From Nemorincola sp044225795 (GTDB taxonomy: Bacteria > Bacteroidota > Bacteroidia > Chitinophagales > Chitinophagaceae), in the NCBI GenBank assembly GCA_044225795.1, contig JBGAIF010000001.1, forward strand, positions 186,001-250,000: a DNA stretch of 64,000 nt. Reading direction: 5' to 3'. This document shows positions 51,873 through 61,583 of this stretch, in pieces. Each line of letters opens with the position of its first letter. The stretch's first letter is position 1. The notes beneath the pieces are model-generated. The model had not been told where the DNA came from. It worked only from the letters and a program-made list of their open reading frames with translations, and did no database searches. Both the position numbers and the translations under genes were made by a program.

Positions 51873-52538
51873 CTACTTCATATAGATGTAGGCGCCCAGT
51901 TGCACCAGGATGCCTATGATATACCCTATCCACACATCTCCGCGTTGGTGCGCGCCCAGTATCAGCCTGGCCGAACCGATTATTCCGGCAATGATGATAC
52001 CGGCAAACAATGGCAGTATCATATTAACAGAGCTGGTCATCATCAACACAATAAGTATGCCTATCATACTGCCTGCGGCAGACGTATGCATACTGATCTT
52101 GGTAAAGATATTGATCATGAACACCACAATGATACCCCAGAGATTACCCAGCATGAACACTTTTAGTATCAGCGGCACCGTCACTCCGGGCATACTGTTG
52201 AATACATGGCTGATCCAGAAATAGAAGATCATGGTGGCCATAAGCGGTATGGTGCGCTCTTTTGCTGTGGGCAGGTGGTAGCTCTCAATGAATCCTAATG
52301 GCTTCATTAAGGCGATACTGAATAGCGGAAAGAAAACAGCAGTGATTGCGATGCTGATGAACCATAATCCCAGTTGCTTTGGCGGAATGCCGTCAAATCC
52401 AGCAGGCGCCAGCCTGTAGATCACATACGCCATCACCAGGGGAAAGAACACCGGGTGGCATACATAAGATACTATGTTGGCAAACAAACGTAATGCCGCA
52501 GGTTGTTGTGTATTGTTCTTCTTTTCGCTCATCATCAT
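51873..52538 (-). CDS. PAP2-like membrane protein
   Basis: A 221-residue membrane protein with about six hydrophobic segments, resembling PAP2/phosphatidic acid phosphatase-like proteins. The three family motifs are present in altered form: KERTIPL for the first, HTSAAGS for the second (usually PSGH), SARLILGAHQRGDV for the third (SR-x5-H-x3-D). The His in the second is shifted to its start, so the activity is uncertain. The start at 52538 overlaps the metH stop as ATGA, which points to translational coupling; two more ATG codons follow directly. Confidence 0.7.
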   Translation of the reverse strand: MMMSEKKNNTQQPAALRLFANIVSYVCHPVFFPLVMAYVIYRLAPAGFDGIPPKQLGLWFISIAITAVFFPLFSIALMKPLGFIESYHLPTAKERTIPLMATMIFYFWISHVFNSMPGVTVPLILKVFMLGNLWGIIVVFMINIFTKISMHTSAAGSMIGILIVLMMTSSVNMILPLFAGIIIAGIIGSARLILGAHQRGDVWIGYIIGILVQLGAYIYMK

Positions 52539-55258
52539 TGATCTAATACCGGCGACAGCCATTTGCTTATCTCTTCCTTGCTCATCTCTTTACGTTCCGC
52601 ATAATCCAGCAACTGGTCTTCCAGTATCTTGTTGATGCCGAAATACATGCTTTCCGGGTGACTGAAATACCAGCCGCATACCGCCGCGCCGGGATACATT
52701 GCAAGTGATTCTGTCAATGTTATACCGGCTTCTTGAGTTGCATTGAGCAGATCGAATAGTTTACGCTTCTCGGTGTGGTCCGGGCACGCAGGGTATCCCG
52801 GTGCAGGACGAATGCCGCGATACTTTTCCTTCACAAGGTCTTCAACAGCAATATTTTCATCCTTGTCGTATCCCCAGAATTCTGTACGGGTACGCTTATG
52901 CAACACCTCTGCAAATGCCTCTGCCAGTCGATCAGCCAATGCCTGCAACATGATCTTGTTATAATCATCATGGTCTTCCATGAATTTCTTCAGGTGCGGC
53001 TCAATGCCATGTATGCTCACAGCAAAGGCCCCCATATGGTCTTTTAGTTCATGCGCTCCTCCAAATGTGTAGGGCCTGATAAAGTCGGCAAGTGAGTAGT
53101 TAGGTTGTCCCTCCGCCTTCTTGATCTGCTGGCGCAGGCACTCCAGGTGGGCTATGTCTTTGCCATGTGTGTCTTTCAGCACAATAGTGTCCGGTGCGGT
53201 CTTCACGGCCTCCCAGAATCCGACCACGCCTTTTGCGGTCAGCCATTTTTCGGCAATGATCTTATCCAGCAAAGAATTGGCATCGTTAAATAACTTAGTT
53301 GCTTCCTTGCCTACATGCGCATCCTTCAAAATATCCGGGTACTTACCTCTCATCTCCCAGGCTATAAAGAACGGTCCCCAGTCTATATACTGCCTGATCT
53401 CGTTAAGATCGTAGTCAGCAAATGTCCGGGTGCCCAACAGTGCCGGTGTAGGCGGTACATATTCGCTCCAGTCTATTTTTACATGATTGGCCTGGGCTTC
53501 ACTGAACGGTATATATTGCTTGGTCGATTTTTTGTTGGCAAAGTCCTCGCGTAGTTTGCTGTATTCCTCATCAATGCCGCGCAGGAAAGATTCGCGGGCA
53601 TCCTTGTTCAGCAAGTTGCCTACCGTGGTCACACTGCGGCTGGCATCTAATACATACACTACACCATTGTCATACTGCTCGGCTATTTTTACCGCGGTAT
53701 GCATACGGCTGGTAGTAGCGCCCCCTATCAGTAGTGGTTGTTTCATGCCCCTGCGCTTCATTTCCTTGGCCACATGCACCATCTCGTCCAGCGATGGAGT
53801 GATGAGTCCACTCAATCCTATTATGTCAACATTCTCCTTAATGGCGGTATCCAGTATCTTGTCTGCGGGCACCATCACACCCAGGTCTATGATGTCATAG
53901 CCGTTACAGCCCAGCACCACGCCTACAATGTTCTTGCCGATATCATGCACATCCCCCTTCACGGTGGCCATTAGTATTTTGGCAGCTCCTGCGCTGTCTT
54001 CGGTGATGTTGCCGGATGCGAGGTTCGCTTTTCTTCTTTCTTCTTTTTCCGCCTCTATGAACGGGAACAGGTACGCAACGCTTTTCTTCATCACACGCGC
54101 GCTCTTCACTACCTGCGGCAGAAACATCTTGCCACTGCCAAACAGGTCTCCCACTACATTCATGCCATCCATCAGTGGCCCTTCTATCACAGCCAGCGGC
54201 TTGGGGTACTTCACCCTGGCCTCTTCTGTATCAGCATCTATATGGTCTGTGATGCCATTCACCAGTGCGTGCTTCAGGCGTTCCTCCACACTCGTGGTGC
54301 GCCACACATCATCCACCTTCTCTTCCTTGCCTTTGGCCTTCACGGTTTCGGCAAATGCTACCAGTTTCTCCGTAGCATCGGGATTACGGTTCAATATCAC
54401 ATCTTCACACAGCTCACGCAGTTGCGGCTCTATCTCGTCATACACCACCAGCGCGCCCGCATTCACAATACCCATGTCCATACCTGCCTTGATAGCGTGA
54501 AACAGGAATACACTGTGCATCGCCTCTCTCACAGGGTCATTACCTCTGAATGAGAAGGAGACATTACTCACACCGCCGCTCACTCTGGTCAGCGGCATCC
54601 TCTGTTTTACTAAACGGGTAGCCTCTATGAAATCTAAACCGTAGTTGTTATGCTCTTCAATGCCGGTGGCTATTGCGAATATGTTGAGGTCAAAAATGAT
54701 ATCCTGCGGATGATACCCTACTTTTTCGGTGAGTATTTTGTAGGCACGTTCAGATATTGCGACCTTTCTTTCAATGGTATCTGCCTGTCCGCTCTCATCA
54801 AATGCCATTACTATTACTGATGCACCATAGCTCAGGCATATCTCAGCCTGTTCTATGAACTTATCTTCTCCTTCTTTCAGCGATATCGAGTTAACGATAC
54901 ACTTCCCTTGTATGCACTTCAGTCCGGCCTCTATGATGTTGAACTTAGAAGAGTCGAGCATGATCGGTATCCTGGCAATATCCGGTTCTGCCTGCAGCAG
55001 GTTTACGTAGGTGGTCATGGCGGCCACGCCATCCAGCAGTGCGTCGTCCATGTTTATGTCCAGTATCTGCGCGCCATTCTCCACTTGCTGGCGGGCCACA
55101 GACAATGCTTCTTCATATTTATTTTCACGAATAAGGCGTGCAAACTTCTTTGACCCGGTCACATTGGTGCGCTCTCCTACATTTACAAAATTGGTCTCCG
55201 GGCGCACTATCAAGGGTTCCAGGCCGCTAAGTCTTAAGAATGGTCGTATTTCAGACAT
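52535..55258 (-). CDS. metH: Cobalamin-dependent methionine synthase lacking the homocysteine module
   Basis: A 907-residue MetH that begins with the pterin-binding (methyltetrahydrofolate) domain, NFVNVGERTNVTGS near residue 23-36, instead of the N-terminal homocysteine domain of full-length MetH. It continues with the cobalamin cap and binding domains; DVHDIGKN near residue 435-442 carries the lower-axial His. The C-terminal activation domain has RPAPGYPACPDH near 812-823. The missing module must be encoded elsewhere, as is usual in this phylum. Leader of only 15 bases, so no cobalamin riboswitch here. Confidence 0.95.
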   Translation of the reverse strand: MSEIRPFLRLSGLEPLIVRPETNFVNVGERTNVTGSKKFARLIRENKYEEALSVARQQVENGAQILDINMDDALLDGVAAMTTYVNLLQAEPDIARIPIMLDSSKFNIIEAGLKCIQGKCIVNSISLKEGEDKFIEQAEICLSYGASVIVMAFDESGQADTIERKVAISERAYKILTEKVGYHPQDIIFDLNIFAIATGIEEHNNYGLDFIEATRLVKQRMPLTRVSGGVSNVSFSFRGNDPVREAMHSVFLFHAIKAGMDMGIVNAGALVVYDEIEPQLRELCEDVILNRNPDATEKLVAFAETVKAKGKEEKVDDVWRTTSVEERLKHALVNGITDHIDADTEEARVKYPKPLAVIEGPLMDGMNVVGDLFGSGKMFLPQVVKSARVMKKSVAYLFPFIEAEKEERRKANLASGNITEDSAGAAKILMATVKGDVHDIGKNIVGVVLGCNGYDIIDLGVMVPADKILDTAIKENVDIIGLSGLITPSLDEMVHVAKEMKRRGMKQPLLIGGATTSRMHTAVKIAEQYDNGVVYVLDASRSVTTVGNLLNKDARESFLRGIDEEYSKLREDFANKKSTKQYIPFSEAQANHVKIDWSEYVPPTPALLGTRTFADYDLNEIRQYIDWGPFFIAWEMRGKYPDILKDAHVGKEATKLFNDANSLLDKIIAEKWLTAKGVVGFWEAVKTAPDTIVLKDTHGKDIAHLECLRQQIKKAEGQPNYSLADFIRPYTFGGAHELKDHMGAFAVSIHGIEPHLKKFMEDHDDYNKIMLQALADRLAEAFAEVLHKRTRTEFWGYDKDENIAVEDLVKEKYRGIRPAPGYPACPDHTEKRKLFDLLNATQEAGITLTESLAMYPGAAVCGWYFSHPESMYFGINKILEDQLLDYAERKEMSKEEISKWLSPVLDQ

Positions 55259-55279
55259 TATATATGATTAAAAGTGGTG

Positions 55280-55313
55280 CAAAGGTAGGTTATTGAACGT
55301 GAGTTTATACAAA
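55280..55313 (-). promoter_or_regulatory. metH promoter
   Basis: Minus strand -7 box TACCTTTG (55280-55287), 22-base spacer, -33 TTTG (55310-55313): the same design as the typA promoter. Confidence 0.78.
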
Positions 55314-55338
55314 TATTCGCCCTATATTATATATATGA

Positions 55339-55364
55339 AGAAGGCAGCTTTGGGGCTGCCTTCT
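55339..55364 (-). terminator. Intrinsic terminator after the transglutaminase-like gene
   Basis: Arms AGAAGGCAGC and GCTGCCTTCT around a 6-base loop, 25 bases past the 55390 stop, upstream of the metH promoter. Confidence 0.8.
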
Positions 55365-55389
55365 CAACTGTTTTGTCGCTAATGTTTAC

Positions 55390-56604
55390 TCATTCCGGCT
55401 TCGCCCAGAATCTTGCCGGATCATTCGTCATATACACTATGTATGTCGCCGAACTGTTTTTATCAATGGTCTTCTGCGGCATATAGCATACAGGCTTTAG
55501 CTGCACATAGTCCCGCACTTTCCCCTCAGCATAGGTATCACTGTTATACTCGCTGTGCACGGCACATTCTATGCGGTACAGGTTCTTGGCCATATAGTAG
55601 CCCAGGTAATACCTTTTTGTTGTGCTGTTCTTGTGGTTCCAGTTGGCCTCCGGGTTCAGCACAAGTGGTTTATTGCTCACCAGTCTTTCGCGCACTTCTC
55701 CCGGTCCCAGCAGGTCGCCGTTCTCATTCATCACATATGCGTCAAAAGTAGGGTCCATCCAGAGCCATTTTCCCAGGGTATTCGAATACACCATGGTGAT
55801 CACGTGGCAATCGTTATCGGCCGTATCCTTGGGCAGGCACGTGATGAACCTCGATTTGAATCCTGCGGCCAGGTACACCTCATTGAGCGTAATGGCCAAT
55901 CCCCTGCAGTTGCATCCCTTTTTATCAGGCCCGGCGCAGGTGGTAAAGATGTTTGTGGCTGTGCGTTTATTGGGCAGGCCGCCACTTCCGTTATGTTTGA
56001 TGCTGTTATGTACCCAGTGCATCAGGTTGATGATGCGTATTATTTCAGATGCATTGCCAGCTATCGAGTCAAGATCATAGGCTTTTCGCAGTTCTTTGAG
56101 GTTCGGGTCGTCAGGCGATTGGTAAGTGAATTTCGGCAACTCCCTTTTTTCATTCTGGTTATACCCGGCATCCTGCTGCAGTGTGATCAGTTTATCCGAT
56201 TTCTTGTCCTTGATCTTTTGCAGGTATTGCTTAAAGCCCGGCTCGTTTCGTAGCGGGTCCATGTCGCTGTCTTCCAGCATATGATCATATTCACTGTACT
56301 CAGACTTCACCAGGCTGGCTATGGCATTCTTTTTGTCTCCGGTAAGGGCATACGTGCAGGCAAGATTATAATAGTCACCCTCAAGATTGCCTTTATAATT
56401 CTTCCGGGTCGTGGCATCTTGCTTTCTATACACTGCTTCAAATTCCGCCAGGTGTTTCACAAATGAAGCAGCATCCTTTGCCTTATAATCCGCTACCATA
56501 ATGCTGTCCATCATGTCCGCATAATTCCCGAATGCCATCTTCCCGTTTTGCGCATACGATAACACAGATAGGAAAAGTGCAATAATGGCTATTGTATATC
56601 TCAT
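55390..56604 (-). CDS. Exported transglutaminase-like protein
   Basis: A 404-residue exported protein with signal peptide (residues 1-18, ending SYAQ). The N-terminal part (about 20-130) is helical. The C-terminal transglutaminase-like fold has the presumed catalytic Cys in GCNCRGLA near residue 232, His in DCHVITMVY near 271 and Asp in WMDPTFDAY near 290. Members of this superfamily include cysteine proteases and peptidoglycan- or protein-modifying enzymes. The substrate is unknown. The three residues are in the expected order and spacing, so activity is plausible. Confidence 0.82.
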   Translation of the reverse strand: MRYTIAIIALFLSVLSYAQNGKMAFGNYADMMDSIMVADYKAKDAASFVKHLAEFEAVYRKQDATTRKNYKGNLEGDYYNLACTYALTGDKKNAIASLVKSEYSEYDHMLEDSDMDPLRNEPGFKQYLQKIKDKKSDKLITLQQDAGYNQNEKRELPKFTYQSPDDPNLKELRKAYDLDSIAGNASEIIRIINLMHWVHNSIKHNGSGGLPNKRTATNIFTTCAGPDKKGCNCRGLAITLNEVYLAAGFKSRFITCLPKDTADNDCHVITMVYSNTLGKWLWMDPTFDAYVMNENGDLLGPGEVRERLVSNKPLVLNPEANWNHKNSTTKRYYLGYYMAKNLYRIECAVHSEYNSDTYAEGKVRDYVQLKPVCYMPQKTIDKNSSATYIVYMTNDPARFWAKPE

Positions 56605-56734
56605 ATGTTATTTTTGGTAAAAGTAAATAACGTTTGGTAAATAATATTGTTGTGTCATTTGCCCGAATAAGGACAACCCGCAATTGCCCGGGTTGCTTTT
56701 AACCTTATTAGGTTCTAAGTATTATTTTTACACC

Positions 56735-58711
56735 ATGCAATTTGACCGTAAAGATATTTCAGATACCCTCCTGGTAAGCCTCTATGCAGAACTGGTAAAG
56801 CCGAGGATGATTGAAGAAAAGATGCTGGTGCTGCTGAGACAGGGCAAGATCAGTAAGTGGTTCAGCGGTATCGGGCAAGAGGCCATCTCGGTAGGTGCTA
56901 CCATGGCGCTCGACAGTGATGAATATGTAATGCCCCTGCACCGCAACCTGGGTGTGTTTACTGTACGCAAAATGCCTTTTGACAAATTGTTCATGCAATG
57001 GCAGGGGCGTAAGGAAGGATTCAGCAAAGGCCGCGAACGCTCGTTTCACTTTGGCGCAAACGAATACCACATATGCGGAATGATCTCGCACCTGGGGCCG
57101 CAATTGGCTATTGCAGACGGTGTGGCGCTTGCGCACAAGCTTCGAAAAGAAAATAAAGTATCTGTGGCATTCAGCGGAGATGGCGGCACCAGCGAGGGCG
57201 ACTTTCACGAAGCGTTGAACGTGGCTGCGGTCTGGGGCCTGCCGGTGATATTCATTATAGAGAATAATGGCTATGGCCTGAGCACGCCGGTAAATGAGCA
57301 GTTTGTCTGCGAACAGTTAGCAGACAGGGCCATTGGATATGGCATGCGTGGCATTACCATTGACGGCAACAACATTCTGGAAGTATATGACGCGATAAAA
57401 AAAGCCCGCGAGTACTGCATTGCAGAACAGAAACCCATACTGATCGAATGTATGACGTTCAGGATGCGTGGGCACGAGGAAGCCAGCGGGGTGAAGTATG
57501 TGCCGAAAGAACTGTTTGAAGAATGGGGCAAAAAAGATCCGGTAGCTAACTATGAACAATACCTTAGGGAAGCAGGGATACTTGACGACAATAAGATAGA
57601 AGCAATTCGCGCATCTATACAGAAAGAGATCGAGGACGGACTGGCAACAGGGTTTGCAGCACCTCCCGTCACTCCGGACACCAACGAAGAACTGGCTGAC
57701 GTATATGCTCCTGCACGTATGCAGCAGGTAGCCCCAGGCGGGCCAACGACTGAAAAGAAATTCATACAGGCGATCAGCGATGCGCTGAGAACGTGTATGG
57801 TGCGCCATCCGGATTTTGTCCTTATGGGGCAGGATATTGCGGAGTATGGCGGTGCGTTCAAAGTGACAGAAGGTTTCGTCAGCGAGTTTGGCAAGGACCG
57901 GGTACGCAATACTCCTTTGTGCGAAAGCGCTATCGTGGGCGCGGCCCTCGGGTTATCAATAAAAGGTTTCAAGTCGATGATGGAGATGCAGTTCGCCGAC
58001 TTCGTTACCGTTGGCTTTAACCAGATCATCAATAACCTCGCCAAGATACACTACCGCTGGGGCCAGAATGCCGATGTGGTGGTGCGCATGCCTACCGGTG
58101 GCGGCGTAGGTGCAGGGCCTTTTCACTCGCAAAGCAATGAAGCATGGTTTGTGCATACACCCGGACTGAAAGTGGTTTACCCGTCAACGCCTGAAGATGC
58201 TAAAGGCCTGCTCATTGCATCTATAGAAGACCCGAACCCGGTCATTTTCTTTGAGCATAAGGGACTGTATCGCAGCATCAGTGCCCAGGTGCCGGACGCA
58301 TATTATACCATCCAGATCGGCAAGGCGCGTATAGTGCAGCAGGGCACAGACATCAGCATCATCACTTATGGTATGGGGGTGCACTGGGCTAAAGATTATG
58401 CAGCCAGGAACCCGGATATATCTTTCGATATACTGGACCTGCGCACACTGCTGCCACTCGACTATGATGCAATAAAAGCGGCCGTACAAAGAACCGGCAA
58501 AGTGCTGCTGCTGCATGAAGACACGCTGACCGGTGGCATTGGCGGCGAGCTCGCGGCATGGATATCAGAGCACTGTTTCGAGTGCCTTGATGCACCGATA
58601 GTACGCTGTGCCAGCCTCGATACGCCGGTGCCGTTTGCCATAGAACTGGAACAGAACTTCATGGCCGGCAGCCGGCTGCACGAATGTGTGCAGCGCCTTA
58701 TGCAGTACTAA
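56735..58711 (+). CDS. 2-oxo acid dehydrogenase E1, fused alpha and beta subunits
   Basis: A 658-residue thiamine pyrophosphate enzyme, the first component of a branched-chain or pyruvate-type dehydrogenase complex. The alpha half (about 1-330) has the TPP motif GDGGTSEGDFHEAL ... ENNGYG near residue 165-200 and the conserved FRMRGHEEAS. The beta half (about 345-658) begins after a linker at KFIQAISDALR and includes MEMQFADF and RMPTGGGVGAGPFHSQS. Fused E1 is frequent in Bacteroidota; branched-chain type is likely. I chose the ATG at 56735; the ORF is open 17 codons upstream. E2 and E3 are not in the window. Confidence 0.93.
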   Translation: MQFDRKDISDTLLVSLYAELVKPRMIEEKMLVLLRQGKISKWFSGIGQEAISVGATMALDSDEYVMPLHRNLGVFTVRKMPFDKLFMQWQGRKEGFSKGRERSFHFGANEYHICGMISHLGPQLAIADGVALAHKLRKENKVSVAFSGDGGTSEGDFHEALNVAAVWGLPVIFIIENNGYGLSTPVNEQFVCEQLADRAIGYGMRGITIDGNNILEVYDAIKKAREYCIAEQKPILIECMTFRMRGHEEASGVKYVPKELFEEWGKKDPVANYEQYLREAGILDDNKIEAIRASIQKEIEDGLATGFAAPPVTPDTNEELADVYAPARMQQVAPGGPTTEKKFIQAISDALRTCMVRHPDFVLMGQDIAEYGGAFKVTEGFVSEFGKDRVRNTPLCESAIVGAALGLSIKGFKSMMEMQFADFVTVGFNQIINNLAKIHYRWGQNADVVVRMPTGGGVGAGPFHSQSNEAWFVHTPGLKVVYPSTPEDAKGLLIASIEDPNPVIFFEHKGLYRSISAQVPDAYYTIQIGKARIVQQGTDISIITYGMGVHWAKDYAARNPDISFDILDLRTLLPLDYDAIKAAVQRTGKVLLLHEDTLTGGIGGELAAWISEHCFECLDAPIVRCASLDTPVPFAIELEQNFMAGSRLHECVQRLMQY

Positions 58712-58768
58712 GTATCCTGCATTTCGGTCTTTTAACTTTTAACTTTTGACTTTTGATACGATAAACCC

Positions 58769-58776
58769 TATTTTCG
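58769..58776 (+). promoter_or_regulatory. Probable -7 box of the 58796 gene
   Basis: TATTTTCG differs from TAnnTTTG at one fixed base. It follows a T-rich simple repeat (ACTTTTAACTTTTGACTTTT-like) at about 58729-58757. Confidence 0.4.
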
Positions 58777-58795
58777 TGAGCGAAACACGGTTCGT

Positions 58796-59647
58796 ATGAT
58801 CAAAAAGGCGGCATATATTGCATTGTACTCTGGAGCTTTATTCATTGTCTCCTGCAAAGATGCGCCGCAAAAAAATCATGGTCCCATAGTGTTGGGCGAC
58901 TCGTCAACTATTGTTACAGAGACAGATCAGCAAAAGCTCCAGGATCTAGTAACAGACCTGCAACCCGATATACCGCCCGCATCTGAGACAAAGGATACGG
59001 CGAGTGAAAAGAAAGAGGCTGCTGCCATACCGGATACCAATAAGAAGACGAAGCTCATAACGCCGCCTCCGCCACCCTCCGCGCCCCAAAAGCTCACCGG
59101 CAGCGGGCTGCTGGCTGAATTCAAAGACGTATCTGTGCTGATAGCTAATGTCAGCGGTAAGCTATCGGGCAATCCAAACCTGCAGCGGGCCAACGGTGCT
59201 GTATATACACTGACCTCGGGCACTATAAACGGGGCACAGGTGAAAGTGTCCGGGAATGTGACCAAAGTGTCTATGCGCTACCAGAGTGTGGTGGTGCTGA
59301 AGAACAATATGGGCACCCTGCAACTCGACGCATTCACCACCACCACAGACTGGGAGCCTATGAAGGGCAGCAGCAACCAATACCGTGTTACCGGCCTTGA
59401 GCCACAGTCCCTTGACCACCCCGACGGCAACGCCAACAGCATACGCAATGCTGTGATGAAGGCCGCTCAGCGCCGTCGTATGAGCCGCAAGAAGATACAG
59501 GAGTGGGAGAGCAGTGTACACCATGTACATTCACTGGACCAGAAGCCACTCAGTATAGCACTTCGCTCTGTGATGTGGAAGATAGACGGTAAAGACGCGC
59601 AAGGCCGGCCATTCTCCAAGCAGATCAGGATAGATATCCCGCTATAA
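58796..59647 (+). CDS. Lipoprotein with a proline-rich linker, function unknown
   Basis: A 283-residue lipoprotein: signal peptide with lipobox IVSC (lipidated Cys near residue 20) followed by KDAP, again a K-D like the export signal. An Asp/Glu/Lys-rich linker (about 25-85) ends in PPPPPP (near 90), then a C-terminal domain of about 190 residues, beta-rich and then helical-basic (AAQRRRMSRKKIQEW near 225-239). I recognise no family. Convergent with the outer membrane protein gene, separated by a terminator. Confidence 0.72.
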   Translation: MIKKAAYIALYSGALFIVSCKDAPQKNHGPIVLGDSSTIVTETDQQKLQDLVTDLQPDIPPASETKDTASEKKEAAAIPDTNKKTKLITPPPPPSAPQKLTGSGLLAEFKDVSVLIANVSGKLSGNPNLQRANGAVYTLTSGTINGAQVKVSGNVTKVSMRYQSVVVLKNNMGTLQLDAFTTTTDWEPMKGSSNQYRVTGLEPQSLDHPDGNANSIRNAVMKAAQRRRMSRKKIQEWESSVHHVHSLDQKPLSIALRSVMWKIDGKDAQGRPFSKQIRIDIPL

Positions 59648-59667
59648 GATCGTTCCTTTTCAACTGA

Positions 59668-59690
59668 GAGGCCCCGCTAAGCAGGGCCTC
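59668..59690. terminator. Intrinsic terminator between converging genes
   Basis: Arms GAGGCCC and GGGCCTC around a 9-base loop that can extend the stem by GC/GC pairs. Confidence 0.7.
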
Positions 59691-59718
59691 CTCTTCATAT
59701 TTTACCGGATAACAACAA

Positions 59719-60669
59719 TCAATGCCACCATTCGTGGGTAGCTGTAGATATCTTGTAGTAGAAGTTGATCTGGATAGTTGAATAGGAATCCTTGTTGGTA
59801 GGATTACCCCTGAGGTTGCCTGCGGCCTGTGGCTGCGACAAGCCCAGGAAGTAAGATTTGTCGGCAATGTTGTAAGCAAGCGTCGCGTCGGCGGGTGGCA
59901 GATGCTGTTTGAAATCGTTCTGGCTGATGTATTTGCCGCTTACGCCATCAAGATAGTCCGTGAATGTTTTACGATACTGGTACTCGATGCCGAGGTTGAG
60001 GTGCTCGCCGAGGTCCCATTTCCAGCCCACAGCCATGGGGATACAGAGGTTCCAAAGAGCGAATTGTTTCGGGAACTTGTCGCCGAAGCCTTGTCCCTCC
60101 AAGCTCAGCGGGTATGTCTTTACCCACGTAGCCGCTGTACCTACTGTGCTGTAAGGCTCGAAGTGAAAGTAGCCGATGCCCGCCGCGAAGTATATCTGTC
60201 CCCTTTTGTGAGCGATCTTGCTTTCGGGGTTGAAACGCATTGGCGTCAACTCCATCAGTGTGGCGCCCTCGTAGATAAAGTCACGGACATTCTGCGCACG
60301 TGCGTAGCGCTGATAGGCATCTGCACCCTGGTTGGGGGCTACCACAGCGAGGTCATAGTTCCATTTATCACTTGCATACAAAGAGCCATAGCTTATCGCA
60401 AATCGGAGTGCAAAGCAGGGATGCACCGTATAACGGCCAAACAAGCCGCCCATAAAAGCGACACGGCCCAGGTACTTACTATTGGTATAATGCTGGATAC
60501 CCGACTTGGTACCTATATCTCCCCAAAGATCGCTAAGGCCTACATTAGTACCTATAGACCATCCGTTGGGTTCTATGTATATCCTCGACGCGTTCTGCGC
60601 ACGGACACTGTGGCTCATTGCCACCGCCACACACAAAACCAATAACTTACGGACAAAACTTGCCTGCAT
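59719..60669 (-). CDS. Outer membrane beta-barrel protein
   Basis: A 316-residue exported protein with a signal peptide (residues 1-24, ending VRAQ). It consists of alternating strands ending in aromatic residues, for example GWSIGTNVGLSDLWGDIG near 37-54 and QIYFAAGIGYFHFEPYS near 155-171, typical of small outer membrane barrels of the DUF6089-like or opacity-protein type in Bacteroidota. The last strand reads QINFYYKIST near residue 300-309. It may be a structural or adhesion protein; no enzymatic motif is seen. It has no exact -7 box upstream. Confidence 0.8.
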   Translation of the reverse strand: MQASFVRKLLVLCVAVAMSHSVRAQNASRIYIEPNGWSIGTNVGLSDLWGDIGTKSGIQHYTNSKYLGRVAFMGGLFGRYTVHPCFALRFAISYGSLYASDKWNYDLAVVAPNQGADAYQRYARAQNVRDFIYEGATLMELTPMRFNPESKIAHKRGQIYFAAGIGYFHFEPYSTVGTAATWVKTYPLSLEGQGFGDKFPKQFALWNLCIPMAVGWKWDLGEHLNLGIEYQYRKTFTDYLDGVSGKYISQNDFKQHLPPADATLAYNIADKSYFLGLSQPQAAGNLRGNPTNKDSYSTIQINFYYKISTATHEWWH

Positions 60670-60698
60670 GTACAGAAATTTGAGGTTGAAGATATAAA

Positions 60699-61478
60699 TT
60701 ATTTTCCTTTAAAAGCGGGTTTTCTTTTTTCAAGGAACGCGCCTGTACCCTCTTTCATATCCTCTGTAGCAAAACACGCCCCGAACCGCTCGATCTCATT
60801 ATCAAACCCGTGCGGATTGCAGCGGGCAGCGTCGTTCACGCAGGCTATGATGTGCTCAAGGGCTATGGGCGCTTTCGTATGTATTTTTTGTAAAATATCT
60901 TTAGCCTTTTGCAGCAACTCTTCCGGCGCCACCACATGGTTCACCAGGCCGAGTGCCTTTGCCTCGTCGGCGCCTATCATATCGGCGGTCATCATCAGCT
61001 CCATGGTCTTGCCCTTGCCTATCAGTTGCGTCATACGCTGGGTGCCGCCATAGCCGGGAATCAGGCCCAGGTTCACCTCCGGCTGGCCGAATTTCGCATT
61101 GGTGCTTGCCACCCTGAAGTGGCACGCCATGGCCAGCTCACAGCCGCCACCCAACGAAAACCCATTTACGGCAGCCACTACCGGCTTGGGGCAGTTCTCT
61201 ATCTTATCGAACACCAGCTCGCGGCCACGCTGCGCGAGTGCCGATCCCCCCTCCTTGCCCAGCGCCAGGAACTCCGTAATATCCGCCCCGGCCACAAAAG
61301 CTTTTTCGCCGGCGCCCGTGATGATGGCCGACATGATCTCGTCCTTATGATATACCTCGTCCATCGCTTTACCCAGGTCCTCTATCACCTCCCTGTTCAG
61401 GGCGTTCATCTTATCCGGACGATTGATGGTAATAATATAGGTGCCGTTCTGTAATTCGGTATGTAATGTGCTGTACAT
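60699..61478 (-). CDS. Enoyl-CoA hydratase/isomerase family protein
   Basis: A 259-residue crotonase-fold enzyme. The oxyanion-hole and acyl-CoA region is visible in AGADITEFLALG near residue 65-76. VNGFSLGGGCELAMAC near 107-122 carries the first catalytic Glu and FGQPEVNLGLIPGYGGTQR near 135-153 the second, so hydration of trans-2-enoyl-CoA is likely in fatty acid or amino acid degradation. Length is normal. It has a B12-binding protein gene 105 bases upstream, which suggests branched-chain amino acid or propionate metabolism, though a direct link is not shown. Confidence 0.94.
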   Translation of the reverse strand: MYSTLHTELQNGTYIITINRPDKMNALNREVIEDLGKAMDEVYHKDEIMSAIITGAGEKAFVAGADITEFLALGKEGGSALAQRGRELVFDKIENCPKPVVAAVNGFSLGGGCELAMACHFRVASTNAKFGQPEVNLGLIPGYGGTQRMTQLIGKGKTMELMMTADMIGADEAKALGLVNHVVAPEELLQKAKDILQKIHTKAPIALEHIIACVNDAARCNPHGFDNEIERFGACFATEDMKEGTGAFLEKRKPAFKGK

Positions 61479-61583
61479 ATTTATGGAATTGGTATTTTGT
61501 AATTAGTAATTTGGAACCAGGCAACTTTCGACTCTCGACTTTCGACTAAAGCAGCTCTCCGGTCTCTTTCCCTCTCTCACTTG

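Noticed and set aside
55259..55389. Cobalamin riboswitch upstream of metH
   Set aside because: The promoter is only 20-30 bases from the start codon and a terminator of the upstream gene fills the rest; no room for the aptamer.
55555..56253. 232-codon frame on the plus strand opposite the transglutaminase-like gene
   Set aside because: Antisense shadow; no recognisable domain and the opposite strand has conserved catalytic motifs.
59902..60645. 247-codon frame on the plus strand opposite the outer membrane protein
   Set aside because: Antisense to a protein with signal peptide and barrel strands; no domain.
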